Assembly (NCBI GenBank): GCA_020025915.1
Contig: JAHHRH010000001.1
Location: 62,001-126,000 of the forward strand
Direction: 5' to 3'
DNA from: Sutterella sp.
Lineage (GTDB): Bacteria > Pseudomonadota > Gammaproteobacteria > Burkholderiales > Burkholderiaceae_F
DNA: 64,000 bases
Shown here: positions 53,541 through 63,600 of the stretch, piece by piece
How positions within the stretch are numbered: position 1 is the stretch's first letter
How the letters are laid out: each line of letters begins with the position of its first letter
The notes under the pieces: model-generated
Database searches by the model: none
Seen by the model: only the letters and a program-made list of their open reading frames with translations
What the model was told of the DNA's origin: nothing
Translations under genes and position numbers: made by a program

Positions 53541-54515
53541 ATGCCTATCGTGGTTTCCGATTACAAGGCACCTTCATGGTGTCCCGGGGGACATCTTCAG
53601 ACGGTATTGCCAGCAAAATTAATGCCTCGACCCAAGGTGTCCTATCGTCGTGAAAAGGTAGAGATGCCCGATGGCGACTTTATGCTTTGGGATTGGGTTG
53701 AGCCTGAAGTCAAAGATGTTACCGCTCCGATTCTTGTTCACTTTCATGGGCTTGAAGGTTCGAGCCGTAGTCACTATGCCGAAGCGTTGATGGCCTGTTG
53801 TGTTGAACGCGGTTGGCGTGGCGTTGTAGCGCATTTTCGCAGTTGTGGCGGCGAAATGAATCGTTTGCCACGCGCCTATTTTGCGGGTGATAGTGCAGAC
53901 TGTGAATGGGTGCTTAAAACGGTACATCGGCGTTATCCCACGGCTGATTTGCGCGCAGTTGGCGTGAGTCTTGGAGCTAATCAACTCGCAAAGTTTTTAG
54001 GGGATCGCGGAGAAGATGCTTGTTTTCTCAAAGGGGCGATTGCGATCGGGGCACCATTAGATCTCGTGGCTGGCAGTGAACGTATTAGTAAAGGGGTCAA
54101 CACTCTTTATGCCGACATGTTTTTGGCGACGCTCAAGCCTAAGCTTGAGGCAAAAGCCAAAATGTTTCCTGATGCCATCAATATGGATGCCGTCCGTGCG
54201 TGCAAAACGATGTTTGACTTTGACAATGTCTACACCGCGCCGATACATGGTTATGCTTCGGCGATGGATTATTGGCAGAAGTGTTCAGCAAAACCTGTAC
54301 TCAAGAATGTCCGTGTGCCCCTGTTACTTTTAAATGCGCAAAACGATCCATTCTTTCCAGCCTGGGGTTTGCCTAAGGAATCAGAGATCAGTTCGTCGAT
54401 TATTGCGGATTTCCCAAAAGAAGGTGGACATATTGGCTTCCCTCAAGGGCGTGCACCTGGTAATATCCTCTATCTACCTCAACGCGTGATGCGTTTTTTT
54501 GATACCGGCAGCTAA
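53541..54515 (+). CDS. YheT-family alpha/beta hydrolase
   Basis: A 324-residue alpha/beta hydrolase of the UPF0017/YheT (ABHD1/3-like) family. SWCPGGHLQTVLPA at the N-terminus and HFHGLEGSSRSHYAEALM are diagnostic. The nucleophile elbow is VGVSLGANQLAKFLG (Ser of G-x-S-x-G), and the Asp and His are probably in LLLNAQNDPFFP and KEGGHIGF. The natural substrate is unknown, though esters or lipids are likely. ATG 53541 is preferred over the TTG at 53520. Confidence 0.87.
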   Translation: MPIVVSDYKAPSWCPGGHLQTVLPAKLMPRPKVSYRREKVEMPDGDFMLWDWVEPEVKDVTAPILVHFHGLEGSSRSHYAEALMACCVERGWRGVVAHFRSCGGEMNRLPRAYFAGDSADCEWVLKTVHRRYPTADLRAVGVSLGANQLAKFLGDRGEDACFLKGAIAIGAPLDLVAGSERISKGVNTLYADMFLATLKPKLEAKAKMFPDAINMDAVRACKTMFDFDNVYTAPIHGYASAMDYWQKCSAKPVLKNVRVPLLLLNAQNDPFFPAWGLPKESEISSSIIADFPKEGGHIGFPQGRAPGNILYLPQRVMRFFDTGS

Positions 54516-54595
54516 ATCGTTTGCTTGGGTACATTCCTTGTCATTTCTTTAGGTATGCGCTGACTTTCGTTCGGTAGCGCCAGGAGAACAATTAA

Positions 54596-55153
54596 ATGCA
54601 GAAATACTTCTCCAATCGTTCGATTGGACTCTTTAGTCTCATCTTATTTATCTTGACGATTCCTGCGGGTAATTGGGTGGTGATGAACGTGGGTACCGTT
54701 TGCCCGCCAGATGGTCCTTGCTTGATTCCCGTGTGGCCTGGCATTATGTCTCCGTCAGCCGTTTTGTTCGCGGGTTTGGCTTTGATTTTGCGGGACGCTG
54801 TTCAAAGTCTCTTGGGTAAAAGTTGGACGTTGGTTGCGATTGTGGTCGGTGCGTTGTTGTCAGGGATTTTGTCTGAACCTGCCATCATCTTAGGTTCGAC
54901 TTGTGCATTTCTATTTTCTGAGTTGGCAGACTTTGCGGTTTATACTCCACTGAGAGAGCGTCATTTGTCTTTGGCGATTATTCTTTCGGGTTTGGTTGGC
55001 TCGATTGTTGACTCCATCATTTTCCTTTCGTTGGCTTTTGGCTCTTTAGATTTTGTCGTTGGCCAAGTAATTGGTAAGTTCTGGATGAGTTTATTAGCTG
55101 GCGGTATGTTGGTCGTGTGGAATTATCGTCAACGTTCGGCAGTTCGCCTCTAA
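54596..55153 (+). CDS. VUT-family (YhhQ/queuosine-precursor-transporter-like) membrane protein
   Basis: A 185-residue inner-membrane protein with five or six membrane segments. SPSAVLFAGLALILRDAVQ, ILGSTCAFLFSELADFAVYTPLRER and LSGLVGSIVDSIIFLSLAFG (in part) match the VUT_1 family, to which the E. coli preQ0/preQ1 transporter YhhQ belongs. A role in queuosine precursor or vitamin salvage is inferred from the family only. I see no preQ1 riboswitch in the 80-base leader. GGAGAA lies about seven bases before the ATG, and a terminator follows. Confidence 0.78.
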   Translation: MQKYFSNRSIGLFSLILFILTIPAGNWVVMNVGTVCPPDGPCLIPVWPGIMSPSAVLFAGLALILRDAVQSLLGKSWTLVAIVVGALLSGILSEPAIILGSTCAFLFSELADFAVYTPLRERHLSLAIILSGLVGSIVDSIIFLSLAFGSLDFVVGQVIGKFWMSLLAGGMLVVWNYRQRSAVRL

Positions 55154-55174
55154 TTGAATAAGTCATCAAGCTAA

Positions 55175-55200
55175 AAAAGGTCGCAGTCTGCGGCCTTTTT
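55175..55200 (+). terminator. Terminator after the VUT-family gene
   Basis: A-run, GGTCGCA, three bases, TGCGGCC, T5. Confidence 0.8.
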
Positions 55201-55284
55201 GCATATGGAGCTAAAAGCCTTTCTTAAGAAAGACAAGGCACAATGAGTCGCTGTCTCAGTAAGCTTATTCGCTGGTTCTTATCC

Positions 55285-56289
55285 ATGAAAACCTCAAAAA
55301 AAACCGCCTTACTTCTGATTAATACAGGTAGTCCTGATCAACCGACGGAAACGGCGGTTCGTAATTATTTGGCTGAGTTTTTAGGCGATCAGCGTATTGT
55401 GGAGTTGCCTCGTTGGAAGTGGTGGCCGATTTTGCACGGCATCATTCTAAGAACGCGTCCGAAGAAGTCTGCAGAACGCTATAACGGTGTTTGGACTGAA
55501 GAAGGGTCCCCTTTAATCGTGCATACGAAGCATACGGCTGAAAAGTTGGCCGAGCGTTTAGGTATCCCGGTTTATTGGGGGATGCGTTATGGTCATCCAT
55601 CTGTGAGTGAAGTCATGGATCAAATGATGGCTGACAATGTCAAGCGTGTTTTGGTGATGCCCATGTTTGCGCAGTATGCGGCACAGACGACGGCTGCTTG
55701 TTTTGATGCGGTCGCTCGTCATGTCATGACCCATCGAGATTTTCCAGCGATTCGTACGATTCATGACTATCACGATGAGCCCGCCTATATTCAGGCCATT
55801 GTGAGACAGTTACGCAATTACTGGGATAAAAATGGCGCGCCCATGAGTGTTGGTGGTCGACTTGTGATGAGTTTTCATGGAATTCCACAAAAAAGCACTG
55901 AATTGGGTGATGTGTATGAGTCGCAGTGTCATAAAACCGCTTCACTGATTGCGAAACAACTAGGCCTGGATGCTCGTGACTGGATGGTCTGCTTTCAGTC
56001 ACGCTTTGGTCGAGAAGAATGGCTGCAACCGTACACACTTGCGAGCGTAAAAGCATTGGCCGAAGAGGGAACACCTCGTGTCGATGTGATTTGTCCTGGT
56101 TTTGCCGCAGACTGCTTAGAAACCATTGAAGAGATTGACGACGAGTTGCGTCAGACCTATATCAGTGCTTTTAATAGTGAGGCGTTGCCCCAAGGAGAAT
56201 TTCATTACATTCCAGCCCTTAATGAGTCAGAGGTTGCTGTAGACGCTTACGAAAAGATTGCTCGTCGTGAACTTGCGGGATGGTTATAA
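55285..56289 (+). CDS. hemH: Ferrochelatase
   Basis: A 334-residue enzyme that inserts Fe2+ into protoporphyrin IX, the last step of haem synthesis and the step after HemG. The N-terminal LLINTGSPDQP, the active-site VMSFHGIPQKSTELGD with its invariant His (about residue 193), FQSRFGREEWLQPYT and the C-terminal CPGFAADCLETIEEI with its Glu residues are intact. The start at 55285 fits homologs; the frame opens earlier at 55243. It sits just upstream of the grpE heat-shock promoter, its stop nine bases before the -35. Confidence 0.95.
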   Translation: MKTSKKTALLLINTGSPDQPTETAVRNYLAEFLGDQRIVELPRWKWWPILHGIILRTRPKKSAERYNGVWTEEGSPLIVHTKHTAEKLAERLGIPVYWGMRYGHPSVSEVMDQMMADNVKRVLVMPMFAQYAAQTTAACFDAVARHVMTHRDFPAIRTIHDYHDEPAYIQAIVRQLRNYWDKNGAPMSVGGRLVMSFHGIPQKSTELGDVYESQCHKTASLIAKQLGLDARDWMVCFQSRFGREEWLQPYTLASVKALAEEGTPRVDVICPGFAADCLETIEEIDDELRQTYISAFNSEALPQGEFHYIPALNESEVAVDAYEKIARRELAGWL

Positions 56290-56297
56290 ATCGTTCG

Positions 56298-56325
56298 CTT
56301 GAAATTGCCATCATTGTCCCCATAT
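56298..56325 (+). promoter_or_regulatory. Sigma-32 (RpoH) promoter of grpE
   Basis: CTTGAAA, 13 bases, CCCCATAT: a textbook match to the heat-shock consensus, about 80 bases before the grpE ATG. Confidence 0.85.
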
Positions 56326-56407
56326 ATATAGGAGCAGTATTCAGACGGGACTTTGCTTCCCGTCATTATCCTCTCGTCTAGATGTAGACGAGTCTACGGA
56401 GCAATTT

Positions 56408-57007
56408 ATGACTGAAAAGACTCAGGAACAGGAAGTGAAGGAACAGACCGCCTGTTGCGAAGGCCAGTGCGAATGCAATCAGGACGCTCAGGCGCCCGAA
56501 GAGGAAGCTCAGCCCGCGAAGGAAGAAACGCTAGAACAGAAGATTGAAACTTTGCAAACGGCATTGAAGTTGGCTGAGGCGAAGGTCACGGAACATTACG
56601 ATCTCTATGTCCGTGCGATGGCTGAACTTGAAAATACGCGTCGTCGTTCCTCTGATGAAATTCAGAAGGCTCGTAAGTTTGGTATTGAAAAGTTTGCCGA
56701 AAATCTTTTGCCTGTGGTCGATAGTCTTGAAAAGGCCTTGGAAGTCACTAAGGATATGGAAGATGATCCTGTCCGTGAAGGGATGTTGGCAACCTATCGT
56801 CAGTTCATGCACGCGCTTGATGTGTCTGAAATGAAGCCGATCGATCCAAAGGGCGAAGTCTTTGATCCGCATAAGCATCAGGCGATTGCTATGGTGCCGG
56901 CACCTGAAGGTGTTGTTGCAGGGATGGTGGTTGAAGTCTTCCAACGTGGTTGGTTGATCGCGGATCGCGTGTTACGTCCGGCCATGGTTAGCGTCGCTCA
57001 AGGCTAA
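56408..57007 (+). CDS. grpE: Nucleotide exchange factor GrpE
   Basis: A 199-residue DnaK co-chaperone that exchanges ADP for ATP and senses heat through its long helix. A charged N-terminal tail (1-45), the dimer coiled coil (about 46-105, QKIETLQTALKLAEAKV), then the beta domain with DPKGEVFDPHKHQAIAMV and VVEVFQRGWLIADRVLRPAMV. The tail is unusual: it holds four Cys in CCEGQCEC (residues 16-23), which could bind metal or respond to redox. CGGAG lies just before the ATG. Confidence 0.95.
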   Translation: MTEKTQEQEVKEQTACCEGQCECNQDAQAPEEEAQPAKEETLEQKIETLQTALKLAEAKVTEHYDLYVRAMAELENTRRRSSDEIQKARKFGIEKFAENLLPVVDSLEKALEVTKDMEDDPVREGMLATYRQFMHALDVSEMKPIDPKGEVFDPHKHQAIAMVPAPEGVVAGMVVEVFQRGWLIADRVLRPAMVSVAQG

Positions 57008-57028
57008 TCAAAATTTCAGCCAAAAGAA

Positions 57029-57056
57029 GGGTGCTCGGTAGGGAGTGCCCTTTTTT
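57029..57056 (+). terminator. grpE terminator
   Basis: GGGTGCTC and GAGTGCCC pair (with G-T pairs) around a six-base loop, then T6. Confidence 0.75.
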
Positions 57057-57132
57057 ATTTTTGATAACCCTATGATAAACAATGAAAAAATAATGAAGAT
57101 GTAATTATTTTTGACTGGTCTTGAAATAGGGG

Positions 57133-57160
57133 GTTGAAAAAATTAGTGGCATCCCCATAT
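57133..57160 (+). promoter_or_regulatory. Sigma-32 (RpoH) promoter of dnaK
   Basis: GTTGAAA, 13 bases, CCCCATAT, about 150 bases before dnaK. The spacing is the same as at grpE. Confidence 0.85.
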
Positions 57161-57311
57161 AGGGATTAAGGTCGTTCGCAAAGGATGTTTAACGTCAAGC
57201 GCGAACAGAAAGTTTCAGTATTGTTCAGATGTGCCCTGCGTGATGAAAGATCATGGCAATGAAGTGTCGGCCTCTGGAATGAAAAGATTTTTTTTAAAGG
57301 ATTAACCTACT

Positions 57312-59225
57312 ATGGCGAAGATCATTGGTATTGACCTTGGTACTACCAACTCGGCTGTTGCTGTGATGGAAGGTGACAATATTAAGGTTATCGAAAACAG
57401 CGAAGGTGCTCGTACGACCCCTTCCATCGTTGCTTACATGGACAACGGTGAAGTGCTCGTTGGCGCGCCGGCCAAGCGTCAGGCGGTTACGAATCCGAAG
57501 AACACACTCTTTGCTGTGAAGCGTTTAATTGGTCGTCGTTTCGATGACGCGGAAGTTCAGAAGGACATCGATCTGATGCCGTTCACGATTTCTCGTGCTG
57601 ATAATGGCGACGCTTGGGTTGAGGCCCAGGGCAAGAAGCTTGCTCCGCAGCAGGTTAGTGCCGAAATCCTCCGTAAGATGAAGCAGACCGCCGAAGACTA
57701 TCTCGGCGAGCCGGTGACTGAAGCCGTGATTACGGTGCCGGCTTACTTTAACGATTCCCAGCGTCAGGCCACGAAGGATGCTGGCCGTATCGCTGGTCTT
57801 GAAGTAAAGCGCATCATCAATGAACCGACCGCTGCTGCTTTGGCTTTCGGTTTGGACAAGGGTGGTAACGCTGACCGTAAGATTGCTGTTTATGACTTGG
57901 GTGGCGGTACGTTCGACATTTCTATCATTGACTTGGCTAACATCGACGGTGACAAGCAGTTCGAGGTACTCTCCACGAACGGTGACACGTTCTTGGGCGG
58001 CGAAGACTTTGACCAGCGTTTGGTTGACTATTTCATCACTGAATTCCGTAAGGATACAGGTGCTGACCTCTCCAAGGATGTGTTAGCGCTTCAGCGTTTG
58101 AAGGACGCCGCTGAAAAGGCCAAGATTGAACTTTCTAGCCGTCAGGAAACCGAAATTAACTTGCCGTACATTACGGCTGATGCCACGGGTCCGAAGCATC
58201 TCAATGTGAAGGTCACTCGCGCTAAATTTGAAGCTTTGGTGGAAGACTTGGTTCAGCGCACGATTGAACCGGTTCGCAAGGCACTTCGCGATGCTGGTAC
58301 CTCTGCCTCTGATATCACCGATGTGATTTTGGTTGGTGGTCAGTCTCGTATGCCGCGCGTTCAGTCTGTTGTGAAAGAATTCTTCGGTAAGGATCCGCGT
58401 AAGGACGTGAACCCTGACGAAGCTGTGGCGATTGGTGCTGCTATTCAGGGTTCTGTGTTGACCGGTGAACGCCGTGACGTGCTTTTGCTCGACGTGACCC
58501 CGTTGACCCTCGGTATCGAAACCTTGGGTGGTGTGATGACGCCGATGATCAAGCGCAACACGACGATCCCGACCAAGCACAGCCAGGTCTTCTCTACCGC
58601 TGAAGACAACCAGCCTGCTGTGACGATTAAGGTCTATCAGGGCGAACGTGAAATGGCCGCTTCTAACAAGTTGCTCGGCGAATTCAATCTCGAAGGTATT
58701 CCGCCGTCTCCGCGTGGCTTGCCGCAGATTGAAGTGACCTTTGACATTGATGCCAACGGTATTCTTCACGTGGCTGCCAAGGATAAGGCGACGGGCAAGG
58801 AAAACACCATCACGATTAAGGCTAGCTCTGGTTTGAGTGAAGACGAAATCGAACGTATGGTTCAGGACGCTGAAGCCAACAAGGAAGAAGACCACCGTCG
58901 TGCTGAATTGGCTCAGGCTCGTAATCAGGCTGATGCCGCGATCGGTCAGGTTCAGAAGACTTTGAAGGAATTCGGCGACAAGGTTGATGGCGCTGATCGC
59001 GCTGCCTGCGAAGATGCTATCCGCACCGTCGAAGAAAAGGTTAAGGGCGAAGACAAGGTTGCGATTGACAAGGCTGTTGAAGCGCTCATGATGGCTGCTC
59101 AGAAGATCGGTGAAAAGATGAACAAGGTTGCTCAGCAGCAGGGTACTGCTGACGCTGGTGCTCAGGCTGGTGCTAAGCAGGACGATGATGTCGTTGATGC
59201 TGATTTCACGGAAGTGAAGAAGTAA
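57312..59225 (+). CDS. dnaK: Chaperone DnaK (Hsp70)
   Basis: A 637-residue Hsp70. ATPase domain 1 to about 385, with GIDLGTTNSAVAVMEG, VYDLGGGTFDISII and ILVGGQSRMPRVQ. The interdomain linker DVLLLDVTPLTLGIE is followed by the substrate-binding domain and helical lid, and the tail ends DDDVVDADFTEVKK. It folds and protects proteins with DnaJ and GrpE. Codon choice is strongly optimised, consistent with high expression. It is preceded by its own sigma-32 promoter and followed by two hairpins, so dnaJ is probably expressed at a lower level. Confidence 0.98.
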   Translation: MAKIIGIDLGTTNSAVAVMEGDNIKVIENSEGARTTPSIVAYMDNGEVLVGAPAKRQAVTNPKNTLFAVKRLIGRRFDDAEVQKDIDLMPFTISRADNGDAWVEAQGKKLAPQQVSAEILRKMKQTAEDYLGEPVTEAVITVPAYFNDSQRQATKDAGRIAGLEVKRIINEPTAAALAFGLDKGGNADRKIAVYDLGGGTFDISIIDLANIDGDKQFEVLSTNGDTFLGGEDFDQRLVDYFITEFRKDTGADLSKDVLALQRLKDAAEKAKIELSSRQETEINLPYITADATGPKHLNVKVTRAKFEALVEDLVQRTIEPVRKALRDAGTSASDITDVILVGGQSRMPRVQSVVKEFFGKDPRKDVNPDEAVAIGAAIQGSVLTGERRDVLLLDVTPLTLGIETLGGVMTPMIKRNTTIPTKHSQVFSTAEDNQPAVTIKVYQGEREMAASNKLLGEFNLEGIPPSPRGLPQIEVTFDIDANGILHVAAKDKATGKENTITIKASSGLSEDEIERMVQDAEANKEEDHRRAELAQARNQADAAIGQVQKTLKEFGDKVDGADRAACEDAIRTVEEKVKGEDKVAIDKAVEALMMAAQKIGEKMNKVAQQQGTADAGAQAGAKQDDDVVDADFTEVKK

Positions 59226-59240
59226 TTTGAGAGCGACAAA

Positions 59241-59261
59241 GGGTCGAGCTAGTCTCGACCC
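59241..59261 (+). terminator. First hairpin after dnaK
   Basis: GGGTCGAG, five bases, CTCGACCC. No T-run follows; it may protect the dnaK 3' end. Confidence 0.55.
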
Positions 59262-59289
59262 GGGATCATCCTTGCATCCATTGTCAAAG

Positions 59290-59324
59290 AAGGGTCGGTA
59301 CGCTCATGTTGCACCGACCCTTTT
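59290..59324 (+). terminator. Second hairpin after dnaK, with T-run
   Basis: AAGGGTCGGT (59290-59299) and ACCGACCCTT (59313-59322) plus TT. A terminator or attenuator between dnaK and dnaJ. Confidence 0.75.
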
Positions 59325-59379
59325 CGAACTTATTAACTGAAGAAACGATGGAGTAAATACTCCAAGTAGGGACTAGGTA

Positions 59380-60528
59380 ATGTCTGATCGGGATTATTAC
59401 GAAGTATTGGGCGTCAGCAAAGGCGCATCAGCCGATGAAATTAAGAAGGCATATCGTCGTATGGCCATGAAGTATCACCCTGACCGTAATCCGGGTGATA
59501 AGGCCGCTGAAGATAAGTTCAAGGAAATCGGTGAAGCTTACGCCGTGCTCTCTGACGACCAGAAGCGTGCGGCTTATGACCGCTTCGGGAAGGCTGGCGT
59601 CGATCCAAATGCTGCGGGTGGTACTGGTGGCTTCGGTGGCTTTGGCAATATGGGTGCGGGTGACTTCCAAAGCGCTTTTGGTGATATTTTCAGTGATCTC
59701 TTTGGGGGTGGCCGCGCTGGTGGTCGTTCTCAGCAGGATCATCGTGAACGTGGCAATGACGTTCGCTTCGAGCTTGAGGTGTCGCTCGAGGATGCCGCCG
59801 CTGGTAAGACCATGGAAATTCGCGTGCCCGGTTGGGATGAATGTACCAATTGTCATGGCACGGGTTGTAAGCCAGGTACTTCGAAGAAGACCTGTCCGAC
59901 CTGCCATGGGCATGGTGTGGTTCGTATGTCTAATGGCCTATTCCAGGTTCAGCAGACTTGTCCGCATTGCCATGGTACGGGGCAAATCATTGCCGATCCT
60001 TGTCCTAACTGTCAGGGCGTTGGCCAGATTCGTATGACCAAGGTTCTTGAAATCAAGATCCCGGCAGGGATCAACAATGGTCAGCGTATCCGTGTAACGG
60101 GTCGTGGTGAACCAAGCCCTAACGGCGGTGAACCTGGTGACCTTTACGTCGAAGTGTTCATCAAACCTCATGAAATCTTCTCTCGTGATGGTGATGATCT
60201 TCATACGGAACTTCCGATATCGTTTGTTACGGCAGCTTTGGGCGGTGAAGTCCTGGTTCCGACGTTGACGGGCGAAATGCGTATTACGATTCCTGAAGGA
60301 ACCCAGACGGGCAAAACCTTCCGCTTGCGTGGTAAGGGGGTGAAGAACCTTCGTACGGGTGACTACGGCGATTTGTTCATGCATATCTCTGTTGAAACGC
60401 CGGTGAATCTTTCTTCCAAGCAGAAGAATATGTTGCGTGAGTTCGAAGTCTCTTTGAAGGATGGTGGTAATAAGCACAACCCTAAGACGCAGTCGTTCTT
60501 TGATCGCATGAAGAATTTCTTTAAGTAA
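59380..60528 (+). CDS. dnaJ: Chaperone DnaJ (Hsp40)
   Basis: A 382-residue type I J-protein. J domain 1-70 with the HPD motif (MKYHPDRNPGD), a Gly/Phe-rich segment (about 75-125), and the zinc domain with four C-x2-C-x-G-x-G repeats (CTNCHGTG, CPTCHGHG, CPHCHGTG, CPNCQGVG). Substrate-binding beta domains and a C-terminal dimer region follow. It stimulates DnaK ATPase and delivers clients. There is no separate sigma-32 box; it depends on read-through from dnaK or a weak promoter. A TGGAGT/ACTCCA hairpin (59349-59364) lies just before its ribosome site. Confidence 0.97.
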   Translation: MSDRDYYEVLGVSKGASADEIKKAYRRMAMKYHPDRNPGDKAAEDKFKEIGEAYAVLSDDQKRAAYDRFGKAGVDPNAAGGTGGFGGFGNMGAGDFQSAFGDIFSDLFGGGRAGGRSQQDHRERGNDVRFELEVSLEDAAAGKTMEIRVPGWDECTNCHGTGCKPGTSKKTCPTCHGHGVVRMSNGLFQVQQTCPHCHGTGQIIADPCPNCQGVGQIRMTKVLEIKIPAGINNGQRIRVTGRGEPSPNGGEPGDLYVEVFIKPHEIFSRDGDDLHTELPISFVTAALGGEVLVPTLTGEMRITIPEGTQTGKTFRLRGKGVKNLRTGDYGDLFMHISVETPVNLSSKQKNMLREFEVSLKDGGNKHNPKTQSFFDRMKNFFK

Positions 60529-60533
60529 TTAAG

Positions 60534-60577
60534 AAAAAATCGACACGCTACGCAGAGGTGGTTGTCGATTTTTTTTT
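60534..60577 (+). terminator. dnaJ terminator
   Basis: A6-TCGACA, 17-base loop, TGTCGA-T9. Confidence 0.85.
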
Positions 60578-60584
60578 GATTTGA

Positions 60585-60617
60585 GCATGGCGCATCATAA
60601 CCAATGGTGCGCCATGC
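60585..60617 (-). terminator. Hairpin after the RND pump gene
   Basis: GCATGGCGCA (60585-60594) and TGCGCCATGC (60608-60617), a perfect 10-bp stem right after the pump stop codon. No T-run on the minus strand. Confidence 0.5.
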
Positions 60618-60619
60618 CT

Positions 60620-63600
60620 TCATCGACTACGCTTGGATTTACGGGCAAACCAAGTGAAGAAGACAGGTACGAAGATGGTTGAGATAAAGGTTGCTGCTAA
60701 CATACCTCCAAAGACCCCTGTCCCCATTGATTGACGTGCCGTAGCCCCAGCACCTGTGGCCATCACAAGCGGAACGACACCTAGAACAAAAGCGAAAGAT
60801 GTCATGAGGATGGGACGCAAGCGTAGACCAGCCGCTTCAATGGCTGCATCAAATGGTCCTAAACCTTCCTCCATTTTTTGGGCGGCAAATTCCACAATCA
60901 GAATGGCATTTTTAGCTGTCAAACCAATGAGCACAAGGAGGCCTATTTGGAAGTAAATATCGTTAGGCATACCTCGCATCCAAATGGCAACCATGGCGCC
61001 TAAAAAGGCGTATGGCACGGCCAACACAACAGCGATTGGCAAAGACCAACGTTCGTAGAGGGCTGCAAGAATCAGGAACATCATGAGAATACCAAATCCA
61101 AACGCTGTGGCGGACGAAGTGCCAATGCGTTTTTCGTGGTAGGCCTGGCCGACCCATTCAATGGTGTATCCCTCTGGCAGGTGTTCTTGGGCGAGCTCTT
61201 CAACGATACGAATGGCTTCACCTGATGAGACGCCTTGAACGGCAGCGCCACTGAATTGGCCAGCTAAATAGCCATTCATACGGCTAAGAGAGGCCGCGCC
61301 CGACGTACGCTTATATTCGATCAGAGACGCAATGGGTACCATTTGTCCTGTGGTCTTAGAGCGAACGTATCCAGCTCCAATATCTTCTGGAGTTGAACGG
61401 AATTCTGGTGCCGCTTGGATGACGACACGATAAGTTTTCCCATTTCTCGTAAAGTCATTGATGTACTTACTACCAAGGAGATGAGAAATCGTGTCGTAGA
61501 TGTCCTCTACGGGAACACCAAGGGCTAATGCTTTGGTTTCATCAACGATGAGTTGTAGCTGAGGCGTGTCTGCGGACAGGTAACTACGTAACCCTGTGAG
61601 CATTGGGTTTTGTTCCAAGGTTTCAAGGAACGATTCAACGACGCCTTGCAGAATCAGAGGATTATCGTTGCTGTGTGAGAGAACATACCCAGAGAATCCA
61701 CTCGTGGAACCTAACCCTCTAATGGGAGCAGGGAGGACAGCAACACCGCGCACGTCACTATGCGATCGAAGATACTGCTGGAATTCCTTTTGAATGGCTT
61801 CAGCAGTCATGGGGCGATCGTTCCAGTGTTTTAGTTTCATGATGAAGGTCGCAGCATTGCTACGGACGTCACCGCTCATACTGTCGTACCCCATCATAGT
61901 CACGACGCTTTGAACGCCTTTGTGTTGGCTGATCTTATGCAGAATCTCAGATGAAACTGCTTCAGTTCGGGGAAAGGCTGCCCCTTCAGGCAATTGAACG
62001 GCAATGCGGACGATCCCTTGGTCTTCCTTAGGGACGAAAGAGGTTGGCGTATGTTCGAGCATTTGCCAACAACCAATCGTGACGAGGATTAAGAAACCAC
62101 CTGTCATGATGCGATGTCGAAGCGCCGCTTTCACGAGTTGTAAGAAGTGAAGTGTGAAGCGAGCTAAGAACGCATTAAAGGCTCGGAAAAAGCGTGGTTT
62201 CTGTTCTTCGGTTTCGGTCTGAGGCTTCAAGAGAACAGCGCAAAGTGCTGGTGTTAGCGTGAGAGCAACGAATCCAGAGAGAATGACCGAGAGAGCCACT
62301 GTAATGGCGAATTGGCGATAGAGTTCCCCAGCAATCCCTCCAAGGAAAGCCACAGGAATAAAGACTGATGAGAGAACAAGCACGATGGCGACTAGTGCCC
62401 CCGAAACCTCTTTCATGGCCTTTTGAGCCGCCTCAAAGGGAGGTAAGCCTTCGGTTCGCATAATACGTTCGATGTTCTCCAACACCACAATCGCATCGTC
62501 CACCACAATCCCGATGGATAGGGTCATCGCAAAGAGCGTGAGTGTATTGAGTGAGAAATCGAAGAGCCAAAGACCAGCCATGGTCCCAATCAAAGAAACA
62601 GGTACGGCCAACATTGGAATCAAAGTCGCACGCCAGTTCTGAAGGAAAACAAACACCACGATGAGTACCAAAATACTAGCCTCAAGGAGTGTTTGATAGA
62701 CCTCATTCAAAGACTCGCCAACGAAAACCGTCATGTCGTCGGTGATGAGGTAATCGATTTTGTTTTTAGGGAATTCTTTTGCGAGCGCAACGATTCGTTC
62801 TTTGACACCTTCTGCGGCGGCCATGGCGTTGGCCCCAGTTTGCAGATAGACACCAACGTTGACACCAGGTTCTCCGTTAATGTCGACGCGGAATTCGTAG
62901 GAGCGTTTGCCTACTTCAGTGGTGGCCAAGTCTTTGATACGAACAATCTTTTCCGGACCATCAGCTTTGACAATAATCTCGGCAAATTGTTCGGGCGTAA
63001 GAAGTTGACCAGGCGTTGTAATGGTGTAATAAAGTTGTTGATCAGCAATCGTAGGCGCGGTCCCAATGCGGCCTGCGCTACGTTGAACGTTTTGGGCTTT
63101 GATCGCGTCTTCGACGTCTTTCATTGTGACGCCGAGTAACCCCATTTTTTCAGGGTTGATCCAAATACGCAAGGCTGATTGTGCGTTACCAAATACGTTG
63201 ACGTCACCGATGCCTGGAAGACGTTTAAGCTCATCCACGATATTAAGGTGGGCGTAGTCAGCGAGCTGAGTCGCAGAGAGACTTTTATCTGGTGAGAAAA
63301 GCGCAATCATCAGAAGGTTTTCTTCTGAGCGCTTTCGCACATTGACACCTTGATTTCGAACGGCTTCAGGTAGTCGACGTTCAGCTGTTCGGACACGATT
63401 GTTGATTTCTAACATCGCATCATTTGGATCGGTTCCAACCCCAAAGACGCAACTAATGGACATTTCGCCATTACTGCGAATATTGGTGGTGTAATACATC
63501 AGACCTGCAATGCCGGAGAGCTGATCTTCAATTGGAGCCGCTACTGTACGAGCAAGCGTATTAGCATCTGCACCATCGTAAGTCGTAGAAATACGAACCA

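Noticed and set aside
58083..58895. A 270-codon antisense open frame opposite dnaK
   Set aside because: It is a shadow of the strongly codon-biased dnaK gene, without a ribosome site or known motif.
60528..60620. An outer-membrane channel gene completing the RND pump
   Set aside because: Only two terminator-like hairpins fit between the pump gene and dnaJ.
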